From NCBI RefSeq assembly GCF_002209485.1, contig NZ_NJIX01000006.1, forward strand, positions 310,001-374,000: a DNA stretch of 64,000 nucleotides, in the 5' to 3' direction. This DNA comes from Achromobacter sp. HZ34. GTDB lineage: Bacteria > Pseudomonadota > Gammaproteobacteria > Burkholderiales > Burkholderiaceae_B. How positions within the stretch are numbered: position 1 is the stretch's first letter; every line of letters starts with the position of its first letter. The translations under genes were made by a program, and so were the position numbers. The notes beneath the pieces were generated by a model, which saw only the letters and a list, made by a program, of their open reading frames with translations, searched no databases and had not been told where the DNA came from. This document shows positions 40,254 to 49,506 of this stretch, in pieces.

Positions 40254-40314
40254 TCCGGCATCTTCGTGTTCGACGCGAATGCCAGGCGCTACGCCCCATA
40301 AGCAAATTCAATAT

Positions 40315-40743
40315 ATGAACGAACTTCAACAGGAAATACAACGCCTCGCCGCCAAAGCTCAAGCGGACTTCAACGATCGGGCCGAGGGGAAGCTGGATTT
40401 TTCGGAAGCGAGCTTGCAGGTGGTCGAGGAGATGCTGGCGGAGGCTTCGACCTACCGCGACGATCTTTCGCCGAAAGCGGTGGAAGGCATCGTCACCCGC
40501 TTCGGTTGCTACATCCTGGAAGTCGGGCGCCAGCAATTTGGCGGTACCTATTCATGGCTTGAAGAACGGAACCAGCCTGTACTCGTGGTGGGTGATGCAG
40601 ATAACCACACCGCCATTGCGACGTGGAATAAAGTCCGCGGCCGCTTGGGGGGCGATGCCGGCGACAACATTCCCTTCTTTTTCGAAGGTTTTGCGCACCG
40701 CGTGCGAAACCCGACGAGCGTGAGCAAAGCGCTCTACATTTGA
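40315..40743 (+). CDS. Uncharacterised cytosolic protein (142 aa)
   Basis: I do not recognise a named family. The product is a 142-residue soluble protein: a helical, charged first half (NELQQEIQRLAAKAQADFND, then EASLQVVEEMLAEA) and a second half with RFGCYILEVGRQQFGGTYSWLEER, in the style of small proteins that share a GG(T/R)W-type core with DUF3806 or immunity-like folds. It ends FAHRVRNPTSVSKALYI. An in-frame ATG at 40279 would add 12 residues, but 40315 follows directly after ATAT-rich leader bases. It lies alone after gntP; codon use is normal for the window, so it is likely expressed. Confidence 0.65.
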   Translation: MNELQQEIQRLAAKAQADFNDRAEGKLDFSEASLQVVEEMLAEASTYRDDLSPKAVEGIVTRFGCYILEVGRQQFGGTYSWLEERNQPVLVVGDADNHTAIATWNKVRGRLGGDAGDNIPFFFEGFAHRVRNPTSVSKALYI

Positions 40744-40799
40744 GCCGGACGGCACTGTGGCCGACGCTCTCAGCCATTCTGGATCGTTCTAATGGATGA

Positions 40800-40823
40800 G
40801 CAATAATATTGCACGATATTGCA
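40800..40823. promoter_or_regulatory. Palindrome GCAATAATATTGC with overlapping direct repeat ATATTGCA
   Basis: A 13-bp palindrome (40800-40812) overlaps two copies of ATATTGCA (40806-40813 and 40816-40823) spaced by one helical turn. This AT-rich patch lies 94-117 bases before the small secreted protein gene, in the only promoter-like part of the gap 40744-40916. It may be an operator or a nucleoid-protein site. Confidence 0.45.
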
Positions 40824-40916
40824 AATAGTCGTTAGTATGAGAAAAATTCGGCCTAGGTCAGCGGTATTGCCCACATGCGGCATTCCGCGAGAGCGCGCGA
40901 CGCCATGGAGGCGAAA

Positions 40917-41309
40917 ATGCGGAAATATCTTGCACTACGCGGCTTGATAAATCTCATTCTGTGCGGCGCGCCAGCGCTTGCCAGCGCCCAGGGGTATGGC
41001 GCCTTCAACAACGACACGCTATACGGCACGCTCAAGGGCAGTGACAGGGACAGCTTCGACCGGACCGTCGTGCAGGCGCTGCAGGATCCCCAGACGGGCA
41101 AGCGCTTCCCGTGGACGGGCGCTGGTGCTGCCGGCAAGGCAGCGTTGACCGGCGAAGTCCATGCCGATGCGGCCCACGAGCAGAACGGCATGCCCTGCAG
41201 GCCGCTGCACGCCACGCTACGGCGCGGCAAGACCGATGAGCGCTGGACATTTCTTTTCTGCCGCCGCGCCGATGGGCAATGGAAGGCCGCGTCCCAGACC
41301 CGAAATTAA
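40917..41309 (+). CDS. Small exported protein with surface-antigen-like C-terminus
   Basis: A 130-residue exported protein. A signal peptide covers about 1-25 (core LINLILCGAPALA, cleavage near ASA-QGYG). The mature part has two cysteines (MPCRPLHATL and FLFCRRADGQW) likely joined by a disulfide. The ending RWTFLFCRRADGQWKAA resembles the C-terminus of 17-kDa surface-antigen-like proteins of proteobacteria. A strong GGAGG lies 6 bases before the ATG at 40917, which settles the start over an upstream ATG at 40875. Function unknown. Confidence 0.75.
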   Translation: MRKYLALRGLINLILCGAPALASAQGYGAFNNDTLYGTLKGSDRDSFDRTVVQALQDPQTGKRFPWTGAGAAGKAALTGEVHADAAHEQNGMPCRPLHATLRRGKTDERWTFLFCRRADGQWKAASQTRN

Positions 41310-41341
41310 TACACGCCGGCGGTCATGCACGAGGTGCGCAA

Positions 41342-41578
41342 ATGGTTGAGCCACAGACGCTAGTGGAGCGGAAAGAGGTAGGGCGGCAAGCCCGGACGCG
41401 CGCAAAACGGGCGCTGCACCGGGAAATCGGTAATACCGTCCGTGATCCCGTCGATCTGCTGCGTGCCAATAGCGCAGGGCGCGTCGAAGCGCTGGTGCCA
41501 TTGCGTTATGGACGCATGGCGGTCTCGCCCTTCACGTTTTTCCGTGGCAGCGCGACCTGGTATGCGCGTAGATCGTAG
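41342..41578 (+). pseudogene. Remnant: N-terminal part of a DUF2252 protein
   Basis: An open stretch of 78 codons encodes VERKEVGRQARTRAKRALHREI, DPVDLLRANSAGRVEALVPLRYGRMAVSPFTFFRGSA, the unmistakable start of DUF2252 proteins (normally about 400-450 residues). It then diverges (TWYARRS) and ends at TAG 41576-41578. The remaining 350 residues of the family are absent, so this is a truncated relic. It is fused at about 41557-41572 to a piece of an unrelated gene. Confidence 0.75.
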
Positions 41579-41766
41579 GCCTGAACCTGGGCGGCGGCGG
41601 ACGCGCCTGGTTTCACCAGAATCTGTATGCCGCGGTCATGACGGCCACGCTCTATGTCATTGTCGACCTCGAGTTTCCCCGCGTCGGCTATATACGCCTG
41701 GATCAGATCGATAGCTTGCTGCAAGCGCAGCGCGCTTCGATGGGCGCCGCGCAGCCCGCGCGCTAG
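41572..41766 (+). pseudogene. Remnant: C-terminal part of a bestrophin-like/DUF4239-type membrane protein
   Basis: From 41572 to the TAG at 41764-41766 one frame reads GLNLGGGGRAWFHQNLYAAV, ATLYVIVDLEFPRVGYIRLD and a tail with RASM. This matches the usual C-terminus of small bacterial bestrophin-like/DUF4239 membrane proteins (a last helix, then DLE(Y/F)PRxGxIR). No start or upstream part exists, because the sequence directly before is the DUF2252 relic in another frame. It is a deletion scar joining two former genes. Confidence 0.6.
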
Positions 41767-41831
41767 CGACCTTGCGAGGTTGGGCGCAGCAGGCCGCCGA
41801 CAGGAAGCCGCTGCACCCGAGCCCGTCGTCC

Positions 41832-42989
41832 TCAGCGCCAGAGCTTGCTGGTCGCCAGGTCGGCACCCGCGCGCATGGCGCGGAATTTTTCCCACATGAC
41901 GGTCGGGTGTACTTCGGTCTTGTAGGTTGCCTGCGACGAAAACCCGCAGTCCGCGCCTGCAATCACATTCTCGCGGCCGACGCGGTCGGCGAAGCGGACC
42001 AGGCGCTCCGCGATCAATTCCGGATGCTCGACGGTATTGCTGGCATGGCAAATGACGCCGGGGATGAGTTTCTTGCCTGCCGGAAGCTTGACCTCTTCCC
42101 ACAGGTGGTACTCGTGCTCGTGGCGCACATTGCCTGCTTCGAAGGAGTAGGCCCCCGCATTGATACGCAGCATCCAGGCGACGAACTCGATGAAGGGAAC
42201 GTCATGGATGCGGGGACCTTCGTTGATGCTGTAGCAGGTGTGGTAACGCACACGCTCCGCCGGCAGGCCGCGCAGGGCGTGATTCAGGATCTGCACGTAA
42301 TCGTCGGCCTTGCGGCGGATGGCGACGTTGTCCAGGTGGCGGTCGGCGAACAGGTCCGGCAGGAAGGGATCGTCGATCTGCACGCTGAAACCGGCATCGA
42401 CGATGGCCTTGTATTCCATGCGCAGGGCTTCGCCCACGGCTTCGAGGTAGTCGGCGTCGCTCTTGTAATACTCATTGCTGCCGACGCCATTGGGCGCGAC
42501 CGAGGGCAGAAAGGCTGAGTGATGCGGGACGTCCACCAGCGCGGCGCGCAGGTTCTCGATGTCCTCTTTCACCTTGTCCAGGCCGACATAGGCGACCGGG
42601 CCGGTGCAGGCCACCGGCACGAAGGGCAGGATGTTGCCGCCCAGCATGGCCGAACCGAAGTATTCCTTGTAGTACTCGGGGAAGGCTTCCACTTCCGCAT
42701 CGAAGGCGGCGTAACCCGCGCCCGGACGGGGTTCGAAACCCTGGATCCGTTCGCGGACATAGGCAAAGAAGCCGACCTTGGACTGTTCGCCATCGGTGAC
42801 GATATCCATGCCGGCGTCGGCCTGCTCACGCACGGACTGCTTCACGGCCCGCTTGACGCACGCATCCAGCGCGGCTTCATCGCCATGCCCCTGCGCCTTG
42901 GCCTTCATCAGGTCCAGCAATTCGACGGGGCGCGGCAGGCTGCCGACGTGGGTGGTAAGAATGCGATTGCTATCAGAGTTTGCGGACAT
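41832..42989 (-). CDS. Cobalamin-independent methionine synthase-like (MetE C-terminal domain) protein
   Basis: A 385-residue single-domain MetE_2 relative. All four zinc ligands of MetE are in place: H250 and C252 (RYHTCYS), E284 (YSFEAGN) and C348 (GADCGFSS). THVGSLPRP near the start and TDGEQSK at 66-71 are further conserved sites. Full MetE is about 750 residues with two barrels; this short type is thought to transfer methyl groups from other donors, or to act on other thiols. The start at 42989 lies 87 bases or more from the divergent autotransporter; a CCTTTTGT/ACAAAAGG repeat precedes it. Confidence 0.9.
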   Translation of the reverse strand: MSANSDSNRILTTHVGSLPRPVELLDLMKAKAQGHGDEAALDACVKRAVKQSVREQADAGMDIVTDGEQSKVGFFAYVRERIQGFEPRPGAGYAAFDAEVEAFPEYYKEYFGSAMLGGNILPFVPVACTGPVAYVGLDKVKEDIENLRAALVDVPHHSAFLPSVAPNGVGSNEYYKSDADYLEAVGEALRMEYKAIVDAGFSVQIDDPFLPDLFADRHLDNVAIRRKADDYVQILNHALRGLPAERVRYHTCYSINEGPRIHDVPFIEFVAWMLRINAGAYSFEAGNVRHEHEYHLWEEVKLPAGKKLIPGVICHASNTVEHPELIAERLVRFADRVGRENVIAGADCGFSSQATYKTEVHPTVMWEKFRAMRAGADLATSKLWR

Positions 42990-43000
42990 CGTGCTGCCAA

Positions 43001-43022
43001 CCTTTTGTCAAAACACAAAAGG
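43001..43022. promoter_or_regulatory. Inverted repeat CCTTTTGT-N6-ACAAAAGG upstream of the MetE-like gene
   Basis: Perfect 8-bp arms around a 6-base spacer lie 12-33 bases upstream of the MetE-like ATG on the minus strand. It is the right size for a dimeric regulator site overlapping the ribosome-binding region, or it could fold in the mRNA. No regulator gene is adjacent. Confidence 0.45.
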
Positions 43023-43247
43023 GTAGAGGCTACCTTGGCGACGAGTGGTGTTGTGTGAGGAATACACGAGTTGATTATGAGCGAAGCTCATCCCGGCACG
43101 GGCCTGGCCCGCACGAAATCCAAGATAAGCTCGCGCATCGCTACCCGCGTCGATTTTCCATCGACATCCCCTCAACGCGCGTCGTTAACTGGTTTCCTTT
43201 GTCAGCGGGCACTTGGCCTGCAAACGGCGCTTTATTCCGTTGCACAA

Positions 43248-46200
43248 ATGCATCCGTTCCCTCGAAGCACCTCGGCCACTGGCCTGCGTGCTGATCAAGC
43301 CCCTGCCCGCATTTCCTCCGACGTCCCGTTTCCCCGCCGTCACCCACTGTCCCTGATGATCGCCAGCGCGCTGGCCTTTGCTGCGGTGGCCGCGTCTCCC
43401 GTGCACGCCCAGAGTTTTGGCGGCGCGGGCGGCTATAGCACGGATCTGGCCGTTCCTGGCGCGGGCGGTACGCCCGGCAACGATGGTGGGATGGGCACGT
43501 TCATACCCGGTGGTGGCGGCTCGGGGGGAGGAGGCGGTGGCTCCGGCGCGGCAGGCAACGATGGAGATGGCGAGGGCTTCTCCAACTGGGGGGCCGGCGG
43601 AAGCGCCGGTACGGGCTCCTCAAGCAACGGCATCGTGTTAACCGGTAACGCCGGCGCGAATGGCGCCTTCGCACCCCCTGCCATGGGTTTTGGCGGCGGC
43701 GGCGGCGGTGGTGGCGGCGGTGGCGCAGCCGGATTCACGACCACGGTGACCGGCATCCCGAACCAGTATTCGGGCCTGACCATAATCGGCGGCAAGGGGG
43801 GCGACGGCGGCGCCGGCGCCTCCAACCTGATTCCAACGCCTTCAGCCCCGTCGGGTGGCGGCGGAGGCGGCGGTGCTGGAGGCTATGGGGTCGTATTGGG
43901 CGGTACATCGACCCTCATCCTGAGCGGCACGAACGTCAGTGGTGGCGACGGCGGGAATGGCGGATCGGGCGGCTTGTCACTCTCGAGCCTGAACATGTAC
44001 GCGGGCGGCGGCAATGGCGGTGACGGCGGGACCGGCGTGTCGGTGCGCGGAACGGCTACCCTCTCGAACAGCGGCATAATCACCGGAGGAAACGGCGGCA
44101 TCGGGGGATTAGGAGGTACCGACGGTTCCACGCTTTTCTATGGCGGCATGGGTGGGGCTGGAGGAACTGGGGTCGAGATCGCCGACGGCGCCGCGTTGAT
44201 CAACACCGGTACGATCACGGGCGGCGATGCCGGCCTCGTCGGACCGACGTTTATCGGCGCAGGTTCGCCCCCGCCAGATGCATTGGCCGGCATGGGCGTT
44301 ACCGCAGGCAGCAACACCGTGGTGATCAACAGCGGCGCGATCAACGCCGGCAGCAATGCCCTGGGCGTCCAGGGCCCCACCGCCCTGATGTTCACCGGCG
44401 GCGACAACCGCCTGGAACTGCGCAACGGTTTTTCCTTCCAAGGCAATGTCCTGGCAACGGCGTTCGGCGTCACCAACACCCTGGCCCTGGGCGGCGACAC
44501 GGACTCCACCTTCGACGTATCCCGAATCGTGGCGACCCCACCCCTGACCGCGGGCGCGTCGTTCTACGGATTCACGGATTACGAAAAGACGGGTGCCAGC
44601 AACTGGACACTGACCGGCAGCACCAGCGCCATCACGAATTGGACCATCAAGGGGGGAGAGCTGGTCGTCTCGTCGGACAGCAATCTCGGCGATCCCTCGG
44701 GCAGCGTCACGTTGGACGGGGGCGCGCTGAGAATGGCCGATGGATTCAATAGTGCACGCAGTTTCATACTGGGCCCGAGCGGGGGCAACCTCGATACTCC
44801 GCTTGGCGCGGTGGCGACCATCTCCAGCTCCTTGACGGGAACTGGCTGGCTTAACAAGGTCGGCCCAGGCACGCTGGTATTGTCGGGCGATAGCAGCGGA
44901 TTCGCCGGCGCCAGCTTCGCCGACCAGGGCACGATGCAAGTCGACGGCAAGCTGGGAGGTCCGGTCATTGTTCTCGATACGGGAACGCTTTCCGGCACGG
45001 GCCAGGTGGGCGAGACGCGTATCACGCAAGGTGGCACGCTGGCGCCCGGCAACGCTGCCAACCCGACCGGCACGTTGACGGTCAACGGCAATCTCGTCCT
45101 GGACAGCGGATCCACCTTTCGCGTCACGGCGGCCGCGGACGGTAGCAATAGCGCGGTGGTCGTCAACGGCGCGGCCACTTTGGGTGGCTCGGTCGTCCAG
45201 ATCGGCAGCGGTGCCCCCTACGCGGCGCAAACCACGTATGGCATCCTGCAAGCCACGGGCGGGCTGACGGGGCAGTTCAGCCAGGTGACCAGCAACCTTG
45301 CCTATCTTGAACCGACGCTGGCTTACCACGGCAACAATGTCGATCTGGTCGTCAATCTGAAGCAGGTCCCGGACGATGGCAATACCTCCACGCCGCCGGC
45401 GGATGGCGGGACTTCCACACCGCCTGCCAATGGCGGCGGCACACGAGACATCCGCTTCGCCGATCTGGCCAGCAACGGCAACCAGCGCGCGACAGCCAAT
45501 GCCTTGCAGTCCTTGCCGTCTGACTCGCCCTTGTACGGGCGTGTCCTGAACCTGCCCAACGGCGCCCCGGCCGGCGTGTTCCAATCCCTGTCGGGTGAGT
45601 CGCACGCCAGCGCCGGCAGCACGCTTTTCGGTGTCGCGGACAATGTCGCCACACTTCCCTTGCAGCATCTGCACGCCAATCTGGACGCGGGCATGACGCG
45701 CGGCCAACCGACGGCGCAGTTGGGCCGTGGCGACGCGTCGTCCTTGCCCCAATCGGCGGCGCAGCCGGTGTGGGCGCAGGTTTTCGGGGACTGGCGCACG
45801 CTCGGCGGCAGCAACGGCAGCACTGAAGTCCGGCAATCCGATGGTGGCCTGTTCGTCGGCGGAGACCAGCACGTGGGCGGTGGCTGGCGCCTGGGCGGCG
45901 CGCTCGGCTACACGGGCAGCCACAGCAGCGCCAAGGGCCTGTCGTCGCGCACGGACATCGACAGCTATAGCGGCGTGATCTACGGTGGCAAGGCGTACGC
46001 CGCCGGGCCGGGCAAGATCAACGTCAGCCTGGGCGCCGGGTATACCTGGCATGACATCGACACGCGCCGCAACGTCGACGCGGCAGGCGTGGACCAATCG
46101 CTCAAGGCGTCCTACGGCGGCAATACGAGCCAGGTGTTCGGTGAGCTTGGCTACGCGTTGCCGCTTACCGACCGTATCGGCCTGGAACCCTTCGTTGGCG

Positions 46201-46595
46201 CGGACTACAACGACCAGCGCATCCGCGGCTTCAGCGAATCGGGCGGCGACGCCGCGCTCTCAGGCAAGGATAGCCACAACAAGGTAGGCAGCACCACCTT
46301 GGGCCTGCGCGTGCAAAGCACCTTCGAGAGCGCCGGGTCGCAGGGGCGCGCTTATGCCACCGCGGGTTGGCGCCACGCGTACGGCGACCTGGACCCGGCC
46401 ACTACCCTGGCTTTCCAGGGCAGCCAGTCGTTCACGGTGAACGGTGCGCCGCTGGCGCGCGATGCCGCCGTATTGTCGCTGGGCGCCGATCTGGCTGTTA
46501 CGCGGGCTGCCACCGTGGGGCTGGCTTATACCGGGCAGTTCGGCGGCGGCAATCGGCAGAACAGCGGCGCGGTCACTGTGCGCTGGCGGTTTTAA
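43248..46595 (+). CDS. Autotransporter with glycine-rich passenger (type V secretion)
   Basis: A surface protein of about 1115 residues. An extended signal peptide of about 54 residues ends at [10 protein letters not shown]. Residues 55-330 are extremely glycine-rich (runs such as [16 protein letters not shown]), then passenger-associated beta-helix repeats follow ([20 protein letters not shown] near 448; [14 protein letters not shown] near 540), a linker with [16 protein letters not shown] near 716, and a C-terminal beta-barrel of about 275 residues starting [14 protein letters not shown] and ending in Phe (VRWRF). The barrel delivers the passenger to the surface. The start is uncertain: ATG 43077 is possible, but bases before 43248 have poorer coding bias. 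It likely serves adhesion or biofilm. Confidence 0.9.
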   Translation: MHPFPRSTSATGLRADQAPARISSDVPFPRRHPLSLMIASALAFAAVAASPVHAQSFGGAGGYSTDLAVPGAGGTPGNDGGMGTFIPGGGGSGGGGGGSGAAGNDGDGEGFSNWGAGGSAGTGSSSNGIVLTGNAGANGAFAPPAMGFGGGGGGGGGGGAAGFTTTVTGIPNQYSGLTIIGGKGGDGGAGASNLIPTPSAPSGGGGGGGAGGYGVVLGGTSTLILSGTNVSGGDGGNGGSGGLSLSSLNMYAGGGNGGDGGTGVSVRGTATLSNSGIITGGNGGIGGLGGTDGSTLFYGGMGGAGGTGVEIADGAALINTGTITGGDAGLVGPTFIGAGSPPPDALAGMGVTAGSNTVVINSGAINAGSNALGVQGPTALMFTGGDNRLELRNGFSFQGNVLATAFGVTNTLALGGDTDSTFDVSRIVATPPLTAGASFYGFTDYEKTGASNWTLTGSTSAITNWTIKGGELVVSSDSNLGDPSGSVTLDGGALRMADGFNSARSFILGPSGGNLDTPLGAVATISSSLTGTGWLNKVGPGTLVLSGDSSGFAGASFADQGTMQVDGKLGGPVIVLDTGTLSGTGQVGETRITQGGTLAPGNAANPTGTLTVNGNLVLDSGSTFRVTAAADGSNSAVVVNGAATLGGSVVQIGSGAPYAAQTTYGILQATGGLTGQFSQVTSNLAYLEPTLAYHGNNVDLVVNLKQVPDDGNTSTPPADGGTSTPPANGGGTRDIRFADLASNGNQRATANALQSLPSDSPLYGRVLNLPNGAPAGVFQSLSGESHASAGSTLFGVADNVATLPLQHLHANLDAGMTRGQPTAQLGRGDASSLPQSAAQPVWAQVFGDWRTLGGSNGSTEVRQSDGGLFVGGDQHVGGGWRLGGALGYTGSHSSAKGLSSRTDIDSYSGVIYGGKAYAAGPGKINVSLGAGYTWHDIDTRRNVDAAGVDQSLKASYGGNTSQVFGELGYALPLTDRIGLEPFVGADYNDQRIRGFSESGGDAALSGKDSHNKVGSTTLGLRVQSTFESAGSQGRAYATAGWRHAYGDLDPATTLAFQGSQSFTVNGAPLARDAAVLSLGADLAVTRAATVGLAYTGQFGGGNRQNSGAVTVRWRF

Positions 46596-48202
46596 AGCGT
46601 CGTCGTAGCGCCACGCGGCGGGCGCCACGATACGGGCGCCGCTTCCAGCACCTGGTCGTTGCCGACCTTGAAGGTTGCCACGGCGCGGACCAGTTCGGCG
46701 GCCTGGTCCTGCATGGCGCCCGCGGCGGCGGCCGACTGCTCGACCAACGCTGCGTTCTGCTGGGTCACTTCGTCCATCTGCGCGATGGCGATGTTCACCT
46801 GATCCACGCCCTGGGCCTGTTCCTCCGATGCAGTGGTGATCTCACCCATGATGTCGGTCACGTGCTTGACCGACGTGACGATCTCCCGCATGGTCGTGCC
46901 GGCGCGCTCGACCTGTCCGGCCCCGACGTTGACCTTGCCGACCGAGTCCTCGATCAGTCCTTTGATTTCCTTGGCGGCGCTGGCGCTGCGCTGTGCCAGG
47001 GTGCGCACCTCGCCGGCCACGACGGCGAAGCCCTTGCCTTGCTCGCCGGCGCGCGCCGCTTCCACTGCGGCGTTCAGCGCCAGGATGTTGGTCTGGAAGG
47101 CGATGCCGTCGATCACCGACACGATGTCGGAAATCTTTCTCGAGCTGGCCGAGATGGCGCCCATGGTCTGCACGACCTCTTCCACCGCCACGCCGCCGCG
47201 TTCGGCAACTGCCGACGCGCTGGCCGCCAGCTTGTTCGCCTGGCGGGCGTTGTCGGCGTTCTGCTTCACCGTGGACGCCATCTGCTCCATGGAAGCCGCG
47301 GTTTCCTCCAGCGAAGCCGCCTGTTCTTCGGTTCGCGAGGACAGATCGGCGTTGCCTGCGGCGATTTCCGCGGAGGCGGTCGAAATCGTTTCCGCGCCCG
47401 TGCGGATGCCGCTCACCGTGCGCGCCAGATTCAGGTTCATGGTGCGCAAGGACTGCAGCAGTTGGCCCATCTCGTCCTTGGATTCGGCGGTGATCCGTTG
47501 CGTCAAGTCGCCGTTGGCTACCGTATTCGCGACTCGCACCGCATAGGAGATCGGGCGCACGATCCCGCGGCTGATGATGACTGCACAGACAGCGCCCAGC
47601 ACGACGCCCAGCGCGGTGATGACGAAAAGCAGTTCGGTGCCGCGCGTGTAGTCGTTGGCGATAAGCTGCTTGGCCTCGTCGATGGCCTGTCTCTGCGTCT
47701 TCACGAAGTCCTCGATGCGATCTTCGTACTGCTGTGCGGCAGGGGAGTATTCCTGGTTGAAGATGCGATTGGCTTCGTCGATATTTCCTGCCGCCTTTTG
47801 CGTCATGACCGCATTGCGCGTATCGGTATAGCGCTGCCGGGCACGCCCCACTTCGGCGAAGAGCGCCTTCTCCTGTTCTCCAACGATAAGGGATTCGATT
47901 CGTTTGGTGATCTCAGTGGTGGACTGGGAAATCTGCTCGGCGTCCTTGGCGAAATACGCCATGAGGGAGTTGTCGGCGCTTTTCGCCAGGACAGACGTGC
48001 GCCGTATCGAGCCGAAGGTGTTGCGGCTCCAGTCGGCAGCCAGCCGCTCCTTGAACAATGGATTTTCCAGCGTGACGCGGTTGGCTTCTGCAATGTGATG
48101 GAGCTGGTACATGCTGAATGACGAAGCGCCGATCAACAGGATGAGCACGATGGCGAAGCCCAGCACGAGCCGGGTGCCAATTTTCAGATTGGATATGCGC
48201 AC
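46592..48202 (-). CDS. Methyl-accepting chemotaxis protein
   Basis: A 536-residue inner-membrane receptor. Helix 1 is about 12-32, a four-helix-bundle-type periplasmic sensor follows (about 35-188), then helix 2 (190-210), a HAMP domain (212-265, starting [23 protein letters not shown]), and the cytosolic signalling hairpin with the invariant [34 protein letters not shown] tip split here by position 370-405. The C-terminus (PPRGATTTL) lacks the NWETF-type tether for CheR, so it probably relies on other receptors for methylation. Its stop overlaps the stop of the converging autotransporter gene (TTAA). Confidence 0.95.
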   Translation of the reverse strand: MRISNLKIGTRLVLGFAIVLILLIGASSFSMYQLHHIAEANRVTLENPLFKERLAADWSRNTFGSIRRTSVLAKSADNSLMAYFAKDAEQISQSTTEITKRIESLIVGEQEKALFAEVGRARQRYTDTRNAVMTQKAAGNIDEANRIFNQEYSPAAQQYEDRIEDFVKTQRQAIDEAKQLIANDYTRGTELLFVITALGVVLGAVCAVIISRGIVRPISYAVRVANTVANGDLTQRITAESKDEMGQLLQSLRTMNLNLARTVSGIRTGAETISTASAEIAAGNADLSSRTEEQAASLEETAASMEQMASTVKQNADNARQANKLAASASAVAERGGVAVEEVVQTMGAISASSRKISDIVSVIDGIAFQTNILALNAAVEAARAGEQGKGFAVVAGEVRTLAQRSASAAKEIKGLIEDSVGKVNVGAGQVERAGTTMREIVTSVKHVTDIMGEITTASEEQAQGVDQVNIAIAQMDEVTQQNAALVEQSAAAAGAMQDQAAELVRAVATFKVGNDQVLEAAPVSWRPPRGATTTL

Positions 48203-48585
48203 GATGAGACGTCGGCCTTAAATTTCAATAGGAGAAGGCGACCTGATACGCCATGCATAGGCGAGGCCGCGTGGAATGCGTAGCTTGTTTTTGGGCGGCG
48301 AGAGCCGCTGAGATATCTCCTGCGGACAGGATAAATGCCGAAATCCGTGACGATCCCGGGATCTAGGGCTGAGAATCCCTTTAGATATTTTTTTGGGATA
48401 TCACGTTGTGACCGTTCTGTTGGAGACTGACCGGCAGAGGCTCACTGCTTTCAGTTTGAACGGTTTGATTGCCCAGATTTGCTGATTGATACGGGGCGGC
48501 ATGCCGAATGCAGCCAATGGCGCGCCGAGGCAGCGCCAGGTTGCAAACGGGCCGTAGCGGGACGGGCGGGGGTATATGGCCACGC
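48203..48585. other. Intergenic region between chemotaxis receptor and ureide cluster
   Basis: These 383 bases carry no convincing gene. A perfect 12-bp palindrome GATCCCGGGATC lies at 48352-48363, and a T-run with GGGATATC near 48385-48402 gives AT-rich bases that could host the promoter of the chemotaxis gene. No sigma-28 pattern (TAAA-N15-GCCGATAA) was found on the minus strand. Confidence 0.4.
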
Positions 48586-49506
48586 TCAGCTCGGATGTCG
48601 CCCAGCCCAATGCCGCGCGATGTCGATGCGGCGGCAGATCCACACGTTGTCGTGCCGCTGCACGTGATCCAGGAAGCGTTGCAACGCCAGGAAGCGTCCC
48701 GGCCGGCCCAGTAGCCGGCAGTGCATCCCTATCGATAGCATCCGTGGCGTCTCTTCGCCTTCGGCATACAGCACATCGAAGCTGTCACGCAGATACTCGT
48801 AGAAATGCGTCGCCGTGTTGAATCCCTGCGGCGTCGCGAATCGCATGTCGTTGGTGTCCAGCGTATAGGGAACGACCAGATGCTGCGACGAGCCGCCATC
48901 CCCGCGCGTCACCCGTGTCCAGAACGGCAGGTCATCGCCGTAATAGTCGCTGTCGTATTCATAACCGCCATGTTCGACCAGCAGGCGACGGGTGTTGGGG
49001 CTGTCGCGGCCCGTATACCAGCCTAGCGGCCACACGCCACCGGTCAACTCGCGTATGCACGCGGTGGCCAGCTTCATGTGCTCGCGCTCGGTCGCTTCGT
49101 CGACGTTCTGGTAATGCAGCCAGCGCCAGCCATGGCAGGCGATTTCATGGCCCAGCTCGACGCAGGCACGGGCGACGTCGGGGTTGCGCTGCAAGGCCTG
49201 CGCGACACCGAAGACCGTCAACGGCAGGCCACGCTTCTCGAACTCGCGCAGGATACGCCACACGCCCACGCGAGAACCGTATTCGTATATCGATTCCATG
49301 CTCATGTGGCGTGCGGGATAGCCCTCGGCACCGACGATCTCCGACAGAAAACGCTCGGACAAGGCATCGCCATCGAGGACTGAACTCTCAGACCCCTCTT
49401 CATAATTGAGCACGAACTGCACGGCGACGCGTGCGCCACCGGGCCAGTCGGCCAATGGGGGCTTGGCGCCGTGGCCGATCAGGTCGCGCGGATAGACGTT
49501 AGTCAT
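48586..49506 (-). CDS. PuuE-type allantoinase / polysaccharide-deacetylase-fold hydrolase, copy 1
   Basis: A 306-residue protein of the polysaccharide-deacetylase fold, with the length of PuuE, the metal-independent allantoinase. Family stretches are ARVAVQFVLNYEEGSESSVLDGD (15-45 region), HEIACHGWRWLHYQNV and TGRDSPNTRRLLVEHGGYEYDSDYYGDDLPFW. PuuE opens the hydantoin ring of allantoin in the cytosol. It is the last gene of the minus-strand arm; its start lies 8 bases inside the end of the racemase gene. A second homologue is encoded at 51437-52378, so the two may act on different ring substrates. Confidence 0.88.
   Translation of the reverse strand: MTNVYPRDLIGHGAKPPLADWPGGARVAVQFVLNYEEGSESSVLDGDALSERFLSEIVGAEGYPARHMSMESIYEYGSRVGVWRILREFEKRGLPLTVFGVAQALQRNPDVARACVELGHEIACHGWRWLHYQNVDEATEREHMKLATACIRELTGGVWPLGWYTGRDSPNTRRLLVEHGGYEYDSDYYGDDLPFWTRVTRGDGGSSQHLVVPYTLDTNDMRFATPQGFNTATHFYEYLRDSFDVLYAEGEETPRMLSIGMHCRLLGRPGRFLALQRFLDHVQRHDNVWICRRIDIARHWAGRHPS

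Noticed and set aside
43660-44150. Repetitive GGCGGC sequence as a CRISPR or satellite array
   Set aside because: It is codon-level repetition encoding a glycine-rich protein in an unbroken frame, with no regular spacer structure.
44109-46097. A 662-codon open frame opposite the autotransporter
   Set aside because: Shadow of the autotransporter, whose signal peptide, passenger and barrel explain the sequence.
48352-48363. GATCCCGGGATC as an operator
   Set aside because: A 12-bp palindrome of this composition is expected now and then in GC-rich DNA, and it has no spacing or partner that suggests function.
48401-48643. An 80-codon minus-strand frame before the first PuuE gene
   Set aside because: No ribosome site, mixed composition and overlap with the PuuE gene end; no conserved motif seen.
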